Shown one piece after another: positions 11,601 to 23,600 of a stretch of 64,000 nt of DNA (its first letter is position 1; every line of letters begins with the position of its first letter). The stretch is from assembly GCA_947396885.1 (NCBI GenBank), contig OX377204.1, positions 1,798,001 to 1,862,000 on the forward strand, in the 5' to 3' direction. Source of the stretch: Heligmosomoides polygyrus polygyrus. Taxonomy: Eukaryota; Nematoda; Chromadorea; Rhabditida; Heligmosomidae. Made by a program: the position numbers and the translations under genes. The notes under the pieces were generated by a model, which did no database searches, had not been told where the DNA came from, and worked only from the letters and a program-made list of their open reading frames with translations.

Positions 11601-12020
11601 TGATAATTTGAACCTTCTGCCTTTAAAAAGCTGATTTCGTCTGTCTGGTACAAATTCATGGACCCGGGCAAATTCATGGAGGGATGGAAAGTTTGGCTGG
11701 CCTTGGAGACGTTCGAACGAAGAACCTTGTATCGGGTGCTCGCGACAGTCGGCACCACCTCCGACTGCACTCCACGCTCCTTTAATAATCTAATACTTTA
11801 GCCAATTTGTTAGGAGCTGAGTTTAGTGTCCTACATTTGAGTCATACTATTTCTTTTGAGTCAAAACAGCGACTCTTTCTCATTTCAGCTCCGGCAACTG
11901 GTTTGCGAGCCCGGATGCCGTCTTGGTGCTCGAGAACGCTATCGGATCGAGTTCCTGCTCGGTGCCAATCCACGTTCGATCATCGAAAGTCAGACGGCCA
12001 TACACTCAGCCAATATCTAG
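5610..12020 (+). CDS. PEAK1/Pragmin-family pseudokinase, C-terminal exons (partial gene)
   Basis: Seven exons were assembled from splice sites: 5610-5812, 7668-7733, 8307-8420, 8462-8579, 9123-9250, 9862-10042 and 11889-12020 (TAG stop). Exon 1 holds a beta-2/beta-3-like segment [14 protein letters not shown] with the lysine kept. Exon 2 ([18 protein letters not shown]) looks like beta-5 and hinge, and exon 3 ([18 protein letters not shown]) like helix E. No HRD or DFG follows. Exons 5-7 ([41 protein letters not shown], then [12 protein letters not shown]) match the C-lobe and the helical dimerisation tail known in human PEAK1 and PRAG1, which act as scaffolds in tyrosine-kinase signalling. 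Phases agree except between exons 4 and 5, where the frame is off by one, so that junction is uncertain. N-terminal exons were not found. Introns hold Tc1-like, RTE, CR1 and SINE copies. Confidence 0.72.
5985..6480 (-). mobile_element. Tc1/mariner-type transposase remnant
   Basis: On the minus strand, broken frames give a QQDG box (transposase catalytic region), then [20 protein letters not shown] and [14 protein letters not shown]. These are the conserved C-terminal blocks of the maT/Tc1 branch. Several frameshifts and stops make it non-functional. It sits in intron 1 of the pseudokinase gene. Confidence 0.75.
7096..7298 (-). mobile_element. 5'-truncated RTE insertion (3' end only)
   Basis: Positions 7108-7286 are the minus-strand last 170 or so bases of the RTE family seen at 18.4 kb and 24.0 kb, including the gacgacaggtgatacagg tail. 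A near-perfect 12-bp duplication flanks it: tattgttcgcct (7096-7107) and tattgtttgcct (7287-7298). It lies in intron 1 of the pseudokinase gene. Confidence 0.85.
7767..8198. repeat. Two SINE family 1 copies, tail to tail
   Basis: The first copy runs plus (about 7767-7903) and the second minus (about 7904-8198), meeting at the ggataaaggcc tails. Heads face outward (agtgcagtcggaggaggcgc on the left, and the minus-strand counterpart near 8170-8198 on the right). The pair lies between exons 2 and 3 of the pseudokinase gene and could form a long hairpin in the pre-mRNA. Confidence 0.75.
10215..10900 (-). mobile_element. CR1-type retrotransposon, RT fragment
   Basis: On the minus strand, frames give [12 protein letters not shown] (catalytic FADD box), [24 protein letters not shown] and then AEAVQKGF-type thumb sequence. 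Order and spacing are those of the palm and thumb of CR1-like reverse transcriptases. There is a frame change around 10430-10465 and neither end is complete. It lies in intron 6 of the pseudokinase gene. A related fragment is at 50222-50345. Confidence 0.85.
10848..10878. repeat. End fragment of a MITE
   Basis: The sequence gcgcaagtataaactagggct is the right end of the element at 38340-38470. The left end is missing. Confidence 0.5.
11122..11229. repeat. 54-bp tandem duplication, two units
   Basis: Units 11122-11175 and 11176-11229 differ by about one base and start with ctagatgtctaggttacc and ctagatgtttaggttacc. The near-identity implies a recent event. It lies in an intron, so the open frame across it is not taken as coding. 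Confidence 0.9.
11253..11424. repeat. Hairpin MITE with ctggggcc ends
   Basis: The ends ctggggccggattcac and gaatccggccccag are inverted, and the arms continue inward (ctttaacggagaattgta against tacaattctccgttaaag). The element is about 172 bp with no coding capacity. A cousin is at 28497-28666. Confidence 0.85.
11640..11790 (-). repeat. SINE family 1, truncated head copy
   Basis: The minus-strand head runs from about 11790 (gtgcagtcggaggtggtgcc) through a B box to ccatccctcc. The tail half is absent. It sits just before the last exon of the pseudokinase gene. Confidence 0.7.
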
Positions 12021-12189
12021 ATGTGGAGCAGGCGATCCACCGTCAACTCGACTCACAGCCAGCCACTCCAGCTGGAGTGCGGAAGCAGATCGAGCAGTCG
12101 CCCTGCGATCCACCGTTGACATTTCACTTTGATACATTCGAGGTCTAACAATAAGTATATATCTAATTGGCTGTATTTACACGTTTCTG

Positions 12190-12874
12190 AATTGTTCGCA
12201 TAGATAAATATTGTTGGGAGATTACCAGAGACGATGGTCAGAGAATTCTTCCAGATAGTCCAACCAACTCCTTTAGAACGCCATGGAGACACAAACGCTA
12301 CGCTGGACGGCTGGAGTCACGCGCATGGACCGCATCGAAAAGATGTCATTCGGCAGAAGTTCGGTGTCGCGCTGATAGCTGACAGTATGCGCGAAGTTCG
12401 CTTGCGATGTACGACCATGATCTGTGCGGAAAAGAAGACAATCTTAGAAGGCAGCTAGTCCGAAACCACTTGTATGACCGCCTATGCACAACACCAGCAT
12501 GTGTTGTTTGTCCTTGTGGGAAGGGCTGGTGAGTGTCTAACATCTGGTGTGGTGTACCTAATCACATGTATGGGGTGTGGAGATGAGTATGTGGGGGAAA
12601 CAGGTAGACCCTTGTGCGTAAGGATCAAGGAGCACTTGGACGGATTGCGCAGGTCCCATATCTCTACGCCCTTGGGCGAGCACAGGGTGCGGCGGCACGC
12701 GAACAGCTGTTTCGGCGTGGAGGTCAAGATCCTTGCGCGTGAAGATGAGATTTTGGCGCGCCGAACTCTCGAGGCACGGTACAATGCGGCGAGGTCCTCC
12801 CAAATCAATAGGAAGGACGAGTGCTTGGCTGTGACCCAAGAGCTGGCGCCGTACGTCACCCTCTGCGGGTTTTG
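12190..12874 (+). mobile_element. Penelope-like element, 3' part with GIY-YIG domain
   Basis: Broken frames give the linker RRQLVRNHLYDRLCTTP with the cysteine motif CVVCPCGKG, then from 12474 an intact stretch SGVVYLITCMGCGDEYVGET. That stretch carries the VVY...YVG (GIY-YIG-like) motif, R in GRPLCVR and KEHLDGL, and ends CGF before the stop at 12872-12874. This domain order is diagnostic of Penelope-like elements, in which the nuclease nicks target DNA. The reverse transcriptase part is not seen upstream, so the copy is 5'-truncated and frameshifted. It begins about 170 bp after the pseudokinase stop codon. Confidence 0.88.
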
Positions 12875-13267
12875 ACCTCTGGGTCATGACCCGTTAGGTC
12901 CCTAAGGCGGGCGGTCCCAAGGGCTCTAAGCTCATTCACCCATCTTTCGTCCAGCCAGGGTGACGGTGGACGCCTTTTGTCCACATATAAGGTTAGCCAT
13001 GTTTTCGACTTCTTATGGCATCGTTTTCGTACTCTCTTAGTCTATTGGATGGGTTCCTGCAGAATGAAATGGCATTTAGGAGGGTAATTTCTCAGATGAC
13101 TTCGACTTTTCCAGGCTCTGAAGAAGGCAACGACGCCGAAACGTAAGCCGCAATAAAGAGTTATACCAATCTTGGTCACGCTGAAGCAAACACTCGTCGA
13201 TTACAAAGAAGACAGCGTTCGCAAGATTAACTTAGCCTCGAGGTAATAGGAAATCAGCCAAGAGGGC
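12875..13267. other. Penelope 3' flank and spacer
   Basis: Near 13110-13170 is a stretch (gacgccgaaacgtaagccgc, then aataaagagtt) like the terminal segments found near other Penelope pieces here (14960-15010 and 33900-33950). No gene is seen. Confidence 0.5.
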
Positions 13268-14370
13268 GTGCGATACGTTAGACGCCGTTCATACTCCCAT
13301 CCCCGCGCGACGCGATGCCACGTCTAAAGACCCTCACAGAGTTCTGCGGCAACGCCGCTCGCCGCTATGGTTAAGGATAGGGCAGGGACGCCTCCGGCGG
13401 CGAGCTCTGCGTCTCTGCCCTATGGTGTAGCATAGGGCCGTGGCGCTGCCGCAGAACTCTGTGGGGGCCTTAAGGCCATGTTTAGTGTGCGCGCGACGCG
13501 CGACGCGATGCCATGAGTAGTGGCCGAATTGATCAATCGTATCGCTCGATCAATGTGGTCTCAATACGTGGCGTCGCGTCGGTCGCGTCGAAGTATAAGC
13601 GAACCCCAAAGGCCAAGCTGATTGATCGCGTCGCTCAGCGTCGAAACCACCCGACCGGAGTGAATCGCGATCGATCAGTCGTGCCCTTTAGCGTCGGGTC
13701 GCGTCGCTCTCGAAATCGGCACAATGCGATTGATAGCGGTGGATTGGGGCACGGTATTGCTGTCCCAGTTGTCTTTTGCAGTGGAGCCGGAGATGTTTGC
13801 ACAAGTAGGCCTCGTGCATACTTCCCGTTACCGCGATGGAATCGCGGCGATGAGTTTAGGAGAGCGACGCGAAAACAGTAGAGTTCCCGTGCTCGTCGCA
13901 CCGCTCATCGCTCTGCAAGGGATCGCGACGGCGACCCTTCCAGGAACACCGCGCGCAGCGCGAAAAAGTGTGCCAAATCCACGATGGGAGCGAGAAGGCA
14001 TCGCGCATGGCGGCCGCCACTGCTGCGGCGGCCGCAACAGTGGTGACTAGCTTTGACTATTCGGCCGGGCGCGGCGAAAGGGCCACTAACTGAGCGCCGC
14101 GATGGCATCGCCGCGCGACGCAATGTCATGTAGTGGCCAAATTGATCGATCGCGTCGCTCAATCAATATGGCCACTATACGTGGCGTCGCGTCGCTCGGC
14201 GTCGAAGTATACACGCATGTGCAAGTACGCAATGGTGCGTAATTGCTTGTCCGCATTGCCGGCTGTTCGCAATGCTCAACATCTTCGGGAACGGCCTACG
14301 CGACGCAATGGTTTCCGACGACGAGCGCCGTTCGAATCGTCCTGTGAATTGAAGTATAAACGGGGCCTTA
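13268..14370. repeat. Second array of abutting hairpin elements
   Basis: It consists of fold-back units of the kind seen at 4307-5280. One spans about 13327-13474 (cacagagttctgcggcaacg against gccgcagaactctgtgggg). Others carry gtggccaaattgatcgatcg against a mirrored copy, and the right edge is gaagtataaacggggcc (14351-14367). The interior 13640-14100 is very GC-rich with gcgacgcg words. Open frames here are compositional. It lies about 230 bp below the last exon of the lyase gene. Confidence 0.65.
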
Positions 14371-14601
14371 CATAGTGCAGCTTTTAAGTGAACGATCGTG
14401 CTGAATCCTCTCCGAAATCCTTCCTACTCACCTCACCTTTCAGAGCTATTATCGTCGTATCCAGAATGGCTGAATTTTCGGGAAAATAACAAAAGTGGCA
14501 CAGCTCTATGCAATACTTTATCTATATTTATTTATTATCTATTAGTAATATCTGGAAGAATATACATCTGGTGATACCTATTCACCTAGCTAAAGCCTGA
14601 A

Positions 14602-17600
14602 TTATAGACTAGGACTAGGCGACGAATAACAGGCGTCTAAATAGGTGTAGGCAAATTCCTGGACAATTGAGCGATCAGGAATCTTCTCCACCATGCCGTA
14701 TAACGATGCCTGAAAGTGAGCTGTCTCGAGCAGTATGTCAACTGTATGAGATGCAGAGACAGAAACGCTAATTTCTGGGAAGAAGTCGCCAAATACGACT
14801 CTCTATGAACCTCGGCATTGTTTTGACTGAACTCCATCTGAGTTTGTACAGATCTTTATTGGCTAACGCTTCCGTGGTATCGCCTTCTTTAGAACCTGAT
14901 CAGGTCAAAATCTGGCTACCGCGTCAGACGTTGCCTCAACCCTTCAAGACTACCGATACAGCCGAAACGAGAAGCCGATACCGCCGAAACGTTAGCCAAT
15001 AAAGATCGTGTGGATCTAATTTCTGCGTCTAATCTAATGAGCTGGAGCATTCGGAGATGTTCGTTCCGTTGAGCGAGAATGGGGCATCAGAAACCCATCC
15101 GTTCCTCATGAACATCGTCTTCGTAAGATTCAGCTGCAGTCCAACGTTCCCACATACACGATCGAAGTCGGCCAGCATTCGCTCCGCCTGGCTGATGCTC
15201 GGCGTTATGAGCACGATGTCGTCAGCGAAGCGAAGATGGTCAGTTGCCGGCCGTCGACCTTCACTCCCATGTCTTCCCATTCTAGTTCGCGCATGACGTT
15301 TTCGAGAGTGGCGCTGAAGAGCTTCGGGGATATGGTATCCCCTTGCCGAACCCCTCTCTTCACGTCGACGACGACGTCGTTGTAGAATGGTGAGATCTTG
15401 GTCGTGAATCCACTGTACAGCTCTCGAAGGACTCTGATGTACTGAGTAGGAACGCCCTGAGTGAGCAGGGCTTCGATGACCGCTTCAGTTTCGACAGAGT
15501 CGAATGCCTTCTTCAGGTCGATGAACGTAAGGCACAGCGGCAGCTTGTACTCTCGCGACACTTCGATGAGCTTCGTAATGGTGTGTATGTGGTCGATCGT
15601 GCTGAATCCTCTCCGAAATCCTGCTTGCTCGCATGGCTGTCCTTCGTCCAGCGTTCTGCTAATCCTATGCAGGATAACTCGAGTGAACAGCTTGTAGACT
15701 ACGGACAACAGGCAGATCGGGCGATAGTTGCCAATGTCGTGCACGTCTCCCTTCTTGTACAGCAAAACGGTCTTGCTGGTCTTCCACTGAGATGGAACCT
15801 TGCATTCGGACAGGTAGCGTGTGAAGAGCCGCGCCAGGGTGTTGATGAGCGTAGGCGGGAGGTTCTTCAGGTGTTCGGGTCTGATCCTGTCGGGACCGGG
15901 TGCTGTACGTTTCTTCACCGACGAGATGGCGTGTCGGATCTCGGAAGGGAGAACAGAGGGGACGACGTATCCATCCTGCGGAAGATGGCATGGGGGCAGG
16001 TGGACGTGGCTATCGAAGAGATCGGAGTAGAAGTCGTGGATGACCCTCTCCATGGTCCTTCTGGAAGAGGTGACGGTTCCGTCGGGACGTCGGAGAGCTG
16101 TCATCTTGGTCTTGAAGTTGGCGAAGTTCCGGCGGGCATTGCGGATGCTCAGCCCTGTCTCTGCTGCTTCAGCCAACACTTCCGCCCTTCTCTCCTTGAG
16201 ATCTTCCTTTATCGCCGCTCTGCATAGCTTTGCAAGCTCGGACGTCAGTTGGTAGTTGCCTGACGCTCGTACTGCTCCACGCTGGCGTATCAGCTCGAGA
16301 GTTTCCGGAGACAGGCGTCTCTTGGTGGTCTTCAAGCTCTCGGCTCCCTTAGCACTATCGTGGAGATGGTGCACGAAGCGGTCGTATTCCTCGTCGACGT
16401 TGTCCATGACGGCATCTTCCCAAAGACCGGCAAGAGAGGTGTAGAGGTCCCAGTTGATGGTCGTTCTGGGACTCCTCTTCTTGAACTTCGCGGCCTTCTC
16501 TCCTTGACGCGAAAAGCGGAACCTTGCGCGAAGGAGGCGGTGGTCCGATCCCGTGTAGAACTTGGGGACAACGGAGACGTCGGTCAGGCAATATTTGCGG
16601 TTGAAGATGATGTGGTCAATCTCGTTGTGGAACTGGCCACCGGGAGATTCCCAGGTCCATCGTAGGGAGGGAGGCTTCTGGAACTGCGAGTTTCCATGGA
16701 TGGTCTTGGTCGACATGATAAACTCAGACAGCCTTTCACCTTGCTCGTTCCACTCCAAACCGTGGGTTCCGATGTGAAGTTCTTCCGGCGACCTTCGCGG
16801 TCCGATTTTGGCGTTGAAGTCGCCGACGATCACCTTGTAGAAGGTGTGATCTTCCTTATAGAACTTCTCCAGCTCCACGTAGAAGGCTTCGACCTCTTCG
16901 TCGTCGTAGTCGGATGTTGGGGCATACGCGACGAATACAGTCAAAGCTGGCACGGAACCACATCGCTTCAGTCGCAAACGTCCGATTCGGCTTGTCAGAG
17001 ACTCGTACGAATCGATGTTCATGGCCAAGTGCGTGTTGACGAGGACACCAACGCCGCCTACTCCTCTGCTGTCGCATGTTCCGAGGAACAGTTCTTCTCC
17101 GGAGTCGTAGGCGGCGTGCAGGGGGTGGTGTCTTCTCGTCTCGGTCAGTCCGATGACGTCGTACTTGATCTTCCTGGCCTGCATCATCAGGTCCTCGACG
17201 GATGCTTCCGATGCAAGCGTGCGGGCGTTGTAAGTACAGATCGTCATCCTAGTCCTTCTCAATTTGCGCAGCCTGGTTAGGCCCTGAGATTTTAGCAGCC
17301 TCTCCGTACTCGTCCTTCCCATCGCTGCAGAAATGGGGGCTCTTTCGGGGTCAGGGGAATGAGGCCCTTTAGTGCTGCTGTGTTTGACTGGAATACAACA
17401 CGGGTAGCTAGTCAGGCTCTGTCGTGCGGGCGGGGTACTCCGGGCAGCCAGCCAGACTGACCGAAGGGACGGGGCGAGACTTAAGGCGGCCTCGAATCGC
17501 CTTACATGTACTCCCAGTCTACCGAGTGCAAGCTTTTGGCCGAGCCGACACAGTTACAATCCGCACAGTCACGGATACATCCACGCACACTGTGCACGAA

Positions 17601-20600
17601 CATGCCGCTCCCACGCACAAGGAACGCGTCGACCCGACACAGCAGGAGCAAGGAGTCCATCCCCTGCATCCCACCTGCGTCTCTGGGCAGTACACGGTCG
17701 CATTTGGTTCGCGTTTAATTCCCCTATCCACCACCCGGGGACGCGCCACGTGGCCCTGCACAAGCGGCCCGAGATCCCTCTTAGCAAGAGAGCCCGAAGG
17801 CTCTCTATCGAGGGAGATCCGTGGTCGAGGGAGATCCGAGGGAGATGTGTATCTGGGTCGCGAAGTCAACATGGCCAACGACCTAGCACCAGAGCTGAGC
17901 AGGAGGAAAAGAGCGGCTTGGGGAGCTTTCAAGAGCGTCGAAGAAGTCGCGAAGAAGACGAAGAACGTCCGACTCCGTGCCCACCTATTCGACTCCACTG
18001 TTCTTCCTGCCCTAACATACGCCTCAGAGACCTGGGCTATACGAAAGCAGGATGAACACGCGATCAGCGTCGCGCAGCGTGGAATCGAGAGGACGATGCT
18101 TGGAGTGAAACGACTCACGCAAGTGAGAGAAGGCCTCCGGAGTTCCGAGCTTCGCCGACGCTCGAAGATCAGAGACGCTGTCGCGTGGGCCAAGTTGTCG
18201 AAAATTAGGTGGGCCGGCCACGTAATGCGCTTCGCAGACATCCGCTGGACGAGAGCCATCACCGACTGGATTCCGCGGGATGTCAAAAGAACAACAGGAC
18301 GCCCACCAACGCGTTGGTCGGACTTCTTCGTTAAAGCCCTGAACGACCGATATGACGCTCTTCGTGTCCCTCGAGCGAGGAGGATCCATTGGACCACTTT
18401 GGCACGCGACAGGGACGAATGGAGACGCTGCTGGCACCCGCTCGAGCAATTCGATGATCAACGGGACGACAGGTGATACAGGTGAATCTAATGAGATTTA
18501 AATGCCTTTACCTCATCTCTCAAATTATATCGCGTAACTTTTCAAAAAATAATGTGACTGGGGCACAATAGAACCCATGCACCCTTCGAGATCATAAAAA
18601 ATTCTAAGGAAGTTTGGCACTCTGTTTTTTTGACAGGACGAAGTGGCCAAGGTAGGAAACGTCAGCGGTTACTGAGACTTTCTGAGAGACGAGCGTCTAA
18701 CTGAGGAACAAGATGAAGAAGAAGAAGATGATGATGACGGTGATCATAGGAATGCCTATGGTGATGACTACAAAGAAGAAGATGATGAAGAAGGAAAGAA
18801 GATGGTGAAGATGAAGAAGAAAAGAGGTCTCTACTCACCGCTTTTTCGAGCTCACTCATCGGATTCGTCTTGATCTCCTCGACAGCAGCACGAATGTCGG
18901 CCAGCAGAGCGTCAGCTACACCTTCACCAGTATGATTCAAAGTGACCATAATGTGTATTCTGAAATCACCGTGGTGTAGAATTCTCCTGCGAGGAATACC
19001 GTTCGTTATGGAAGCTTCGCATCAGAAGACTGTTAGTTCAGAAGGATGCCCGTGTACTGTAAGCGGACGACTGCAGGTCTGACCATTATGTTTAGGAAGA
19101 TACCGGATGAGATTGTTTCTCATACATATTTATGCTATATTTAAGCTCTCGCAAGATCTTCGAGTATTCGAATGGTCTCGAATATTCTAAATTTTCGAAC
19201 ATTCGCATTAAAATATATTCAACAATGGAATTTTTCTGAATATTCGAACTCGAACACATTCGATAAACGCGATTTTTCAAAATCTTAAAAACCCAATTTT
19301 CAAATTTGCAGGAAAAACTTACTTATTTTGAATGGTTAGCAATTCCTCGATGTTTTGCCACACTAAATTGTGTTGTGTTCCCTTTCTGGTAAATTTTCGT
19401 TTTATTGCACTTTTCGTGCGGATATTGAATATATTAAAGATAACGCATAAAGGACAAAAGACAGCGTTTGATGAGGCCTTTGCAGGAGGCTCCACGCATT
19501 CTATTCCTATGAGATGTCGTGGATGCGATTTGAATGCGTGTTTGGCCGTGCAATGACTTGCGGTGGCCAGCCGATGAACAAGTCAGCGCTCTAAACTTCA
19601 CAGACAGTCCTGATACCAATTCACCATGTCGCATATGCGAGGCAATGCTCCGTGTTGACCGCGCAATCAACTCCTTGATCCCCCATCGACCGGCCTGGTC
19701 TTATCACCACGGCGGTGCCGGGTCGGGAGCAATTCACTTAGTCAGTTTGTCTCCTCGTCGCTTCGTGACTCCATCGCTTTCTCATTGTCCGCCTCGTCCC
19801 TTGCGACCCCCTCCGGCGGAATCCCCCTTGTGCAGATCAGAAGTTTGAGTGGTTAAACCCTTGGGATCTAGTTCATCGTTAGTTCAGTAATAAATACGCT
19901 ACTAGTTCACATCGGGAAAGGGAGCCTAGTCCAAAGTAACTCACCGTCAGCCTCTCTCGCGTGTATCTCATTTTTTGCATTTTATCTCGTGTTTCGTTTA
20001 GTTATAATAAACTTTAGTGCATATTTTTGTTAAATTTTGATGGGTGTAGCCGTATGCATTTAAAATGTTCAGTATCGAGACCGCCGTGCTATTTTGTTAA
20101 GTCCACCGAATGCAACACACCAACTCCGAAGGGATAGAAGGCTCGGTTGGGCTGTGCGGAAATTCGAACCAGGAACCTCGTATCGGGTGCATGCGACAGC
20201 CAGCACCTCCCCCGACTGCGCTACACGAGCCCGTGTGGATGTGATCCATGCGTCGAATAAATAAATAAATCTGAGATATCTGTAAGCAACCTACCCAGCT
20301 GGGAACTGCAAGTTTGTTAGTTGCCACCCTTTCTTGCCAATGACGTCAAACAGTCGATGAATATCGATGACGTCGCTAGTCCAACTAACAATGCACACAT
20401 CAGACGCACCTTGAAGACGTAGTTCAGGGATCGATCGGATTCTGCAATACAAAGGCCATATTTTTTTCGATTTTTCGAGTTCTATGCAAAACGTACGTTA
20501 AGACTCAGCCAATGTCAAGATCTAAGGAACGTGGGCAGTACAAAGCAGAGCAATTACTTTTACTTAGAATTTAACGCAAAATTCCTACTCAAGTATACTA

Positions 20601-23600
20601 GTCAGGTTACCGTGTATTCCAATGCAACTTTTCTTATGTATTTCAGTCCGTTCTTCCAGAAAAGGTACGAAGTTTCCACTTTTGGGCAGTATAAATGCGC
20701 ATGAAGTAGGGACATCTAGTGCTACAGTGACCTTTGGCCACCATGTCAACTCTAGTCCTCTATCCATTCATCCAGCTGTTTGAGAGTTTCGCCAGATCTC
20801 AGTCCATTTCACAGACCCGTCGCGTATCTTCTTCGTGGTCTCCACAACAGCCTGGGCGTGCTGTTTGTACTTGTTGAATCCTTGGAAGAGCAAAGACGTC
20901 CAGCAGAGGGCAATGTTCAGTCCAGATCTGCTACCTAAAAAGGAAACGTTTTCACGTGTTGTTCAATTATTACGAAACCGTACCACTTCATAGGTAAGCA
21001 AAACGAAGAACTGTACATTTTACTGCGTCGGAATCGTCCCAAACTAGAAGTTATTCTTTCCCACTTCATAAGCACGTGAACAACGCTAGTAGAAGCACTA
21101 TAAGTATTACGTTGTCGTCTATTACGCTGCTTAAGGCAAACGTCAAGTACAAGCAGAACTGTCGAAAAATGAGAGCAACTAACGAACAAACAAACAAAAT
21201 TACTAATCAAGAGTGATGAAACACCTACGTGAACATAACGAAGATGCTATGGCTTCAATAGAAAGTTCGAGACTTTACGCTTGAAGCGTCAAGGTTTACC
21301 GAAAAAACACTATTCTTAATCAGCCTGAGGTACATGGAACCAGCTCTACGCAAAAATTGGCTTTTGGTGAAGTTTTAGCCCTATCAAATGCAGTTTTGTT
21401 CCACTATATTAGATTTTTGAAGTGAATGGCACGCTTTCAGATCAGGGGAACACCTAACGATTAGTGGTTTAACTTTTTGAGGCAATCAAGTTATAATTTT
21501 TCAGAGGAAGTCGTGGTTAACCATTCGAATCGAAAATTTATCTTGACTTTTCCAAAGAGGGGCTGGTTTAATTTGGAAGAGAGTCGCTTTGTTCGGAAGG
21601 TGCTAAGTTTGATTCCAAAAATATTCATCTTGATTTAAAGTGTAAAGTTTGACGTAAAAATGATATATGTATAAAAAGATTCCACTGATTTTTTGTTTAA
21701 AGCCATCGTACGCAGCCATCTTTACTTTTTAACGATGTTCAGCGTTTTAGTGGAAATTCACCGAAAAAATTTCGCTAAAGGACATTATAAAATAAAATAT
21801 TTTGCGCTTCAAATTTCCGTGAACTTGTACAATAACCTAACAAATAAAGACGTGAGAAGTGGATGCGAATGTCAAGTTCTACGAAAAGAAAGGAAGTCTA
21901 CGCTTCAAAAGTCAGACCTTCCAAAGTAGACGAAGCGTAGATTCCTCCTTGCCAATCCGCATCACAGAAGTATTGGTTGTGCAAGTACTCCTTATTTTTA
22001 TAGAGAACCACCGATGAACCCTTAGGCGACAGACCATACTATAATGATGTGGTTCATTGAGCAGCTTAATCTATGTGTCCAATAGAGTAGAATACCTTGT
22101 GGGTGTCGGCGGATATGGAACAGACTCCTGGCACTCTGAAGTCGAAGAAGTGCAGATCTTTGATGAACGGGAGGATGAACCCTCCAAGACAGGCATCGAC
22201 GTGAACAGGAATGTCGTACTGCAACGAAGCACATAGAGCTTCTTCCCATCAACACCATTCAGAGCGAACATACCCACAAACCAAGTTGGCCGATTGCAAC
22301 GATGTCGTCCACTGTTCCGAAGGGGAAGTTTGGCGCCGAGCCAACTAACTGAAAACACTTGTATTAGCACCAAGACTGAGGGATTCAGCTGTGCCTGACA
22401 ATTGTGTCATACTACTTTCACATCAAATTGGATGCCTTTTAAACATTAAATAAATATTGAGCAACTTCGAGTTTTACAATTGAGAGGAAGAGCTAGAATG
22501 AAGCTCATGGAATACGCAATCTTAAAATTCTAAAATCTTCCGTTTTCGCAATGTGTTCCACAAACAAACAAGAATTTTGCAAAGGGAAGCAGGTTGGTAC
22601 CGCTGCTCGCCGTTTCTTTATGGATCATCTGGAGCGGCCAGGCCTGTCTCCAAGAGGCTTCGAATTACATACTTCGGGCTTCGAATTTCTTCTATTTTTG
22701 AATACGAAGGTGAGAATTTCGGAACGTCAAATCAGTCGCGTGTGGTGCAGGAAACCGGCATCACCCAACATTTTTATACATTCACGTGGTTGTTATCGCA
22801 TGTATATGAAAGGGCCTCATTCCCCTGACCCCGAAAGAGCCCCCATTTCTGCAGCGATGGGAAGGACGAGTACGGAGAGGCTGCTAAAATCTCAGGGCCT
22901 AACCAGGCTGCGCAAACTGAGAAGGACTAGGATGGCGATCTGTACTTACAACGCCCGCACGCTTGCGTCGGAAGCATCCGTCGAGGACCTGATGATGCAA
23001 GCCAGGAAGATCAAGTACGACGTCATCGGACTGACCGAGACGAGAAGACACCACCCCCTACACGCCGCCTACGACTCCGGAGAAGAACTGTTCCTCCGAA
23101 CATGCGACAGCAGGGGAGTAGGCGGCGTTGGTGTCCTCGTCAACACCCACTTGGCCATGAACATCGATTCGTACGAGTCTCTGACAAGCCGAATCGGACG
23201 TCTGCGACTGAAGCGATGTGGCTCCGTGCCAGCCTTGACTGTGTTCGTCGCGTATGCCCCAACATCCGACTACGACGACGAAGACGTCGAGGCCTTCTAC
23301 GTGGAGCTGGAGCGAATGCTGGCCGACTTCGATCGTGTATGTGGAAGCGTTGGACTGCAGCTGAATCTTACGAGGACGATGTTCATGAAGAACGGATGGG
23401 TTTCTGATGCCCCATTCTCGCTCAACGAAACGAACATCTCCGAATGCTCCAGCTATGTGTATCTGGGTCGCGAAGTCAACATGACCAACGATCTAGCACC
23501 AGAGCTGAGCAGGAGGAAACGAGCGGCTTACGGAGCTTTCAAAAGCGTCGAAGAAGTCGTGAAAAAAACGAAGAATGTCCGACTCCATGCCCACCTATTC

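Larger units (their letters stand above)
15031..18495. mobile_element. RTE retrotransposon with inverted 5' part (twin priming), 11-bp target duplication
   Basis: The direct repeat aatctaatgag occurs at 15031-15041 and 18485-18495 and brackets one insertion. Positions 15042-17843 hold the 5' UTR, endonuclease and most of the RT on the minus strand. Positions 17844-18484 hold the C-terminal part and the gacgacaggtgatacagg tail on the plus strand. The break falls inside one short motif: the minus part ends at NISECSS and the plus part starts at VYLGREVN, adjacent residues in the intact order (see 23.4 kb). This layout is what twin-primed reverse transcription gives. It sits in the last intron of the lyase gene. 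Confidence 0.93.

Noticed and set aside
17519..18397. 292-residue minus-strand ORF
   Set aside because: It is an antisense shadow of the RTE C-terminal region, with a counterpart opposite the 22-24 kb copy.
17424..18476. 350-residue ORF
   Set aside because: Its first 140 residues are the RTE 5' UTR read backwards, and only the part from about 17844 is real RTE coding. It is an accident of the inversion.
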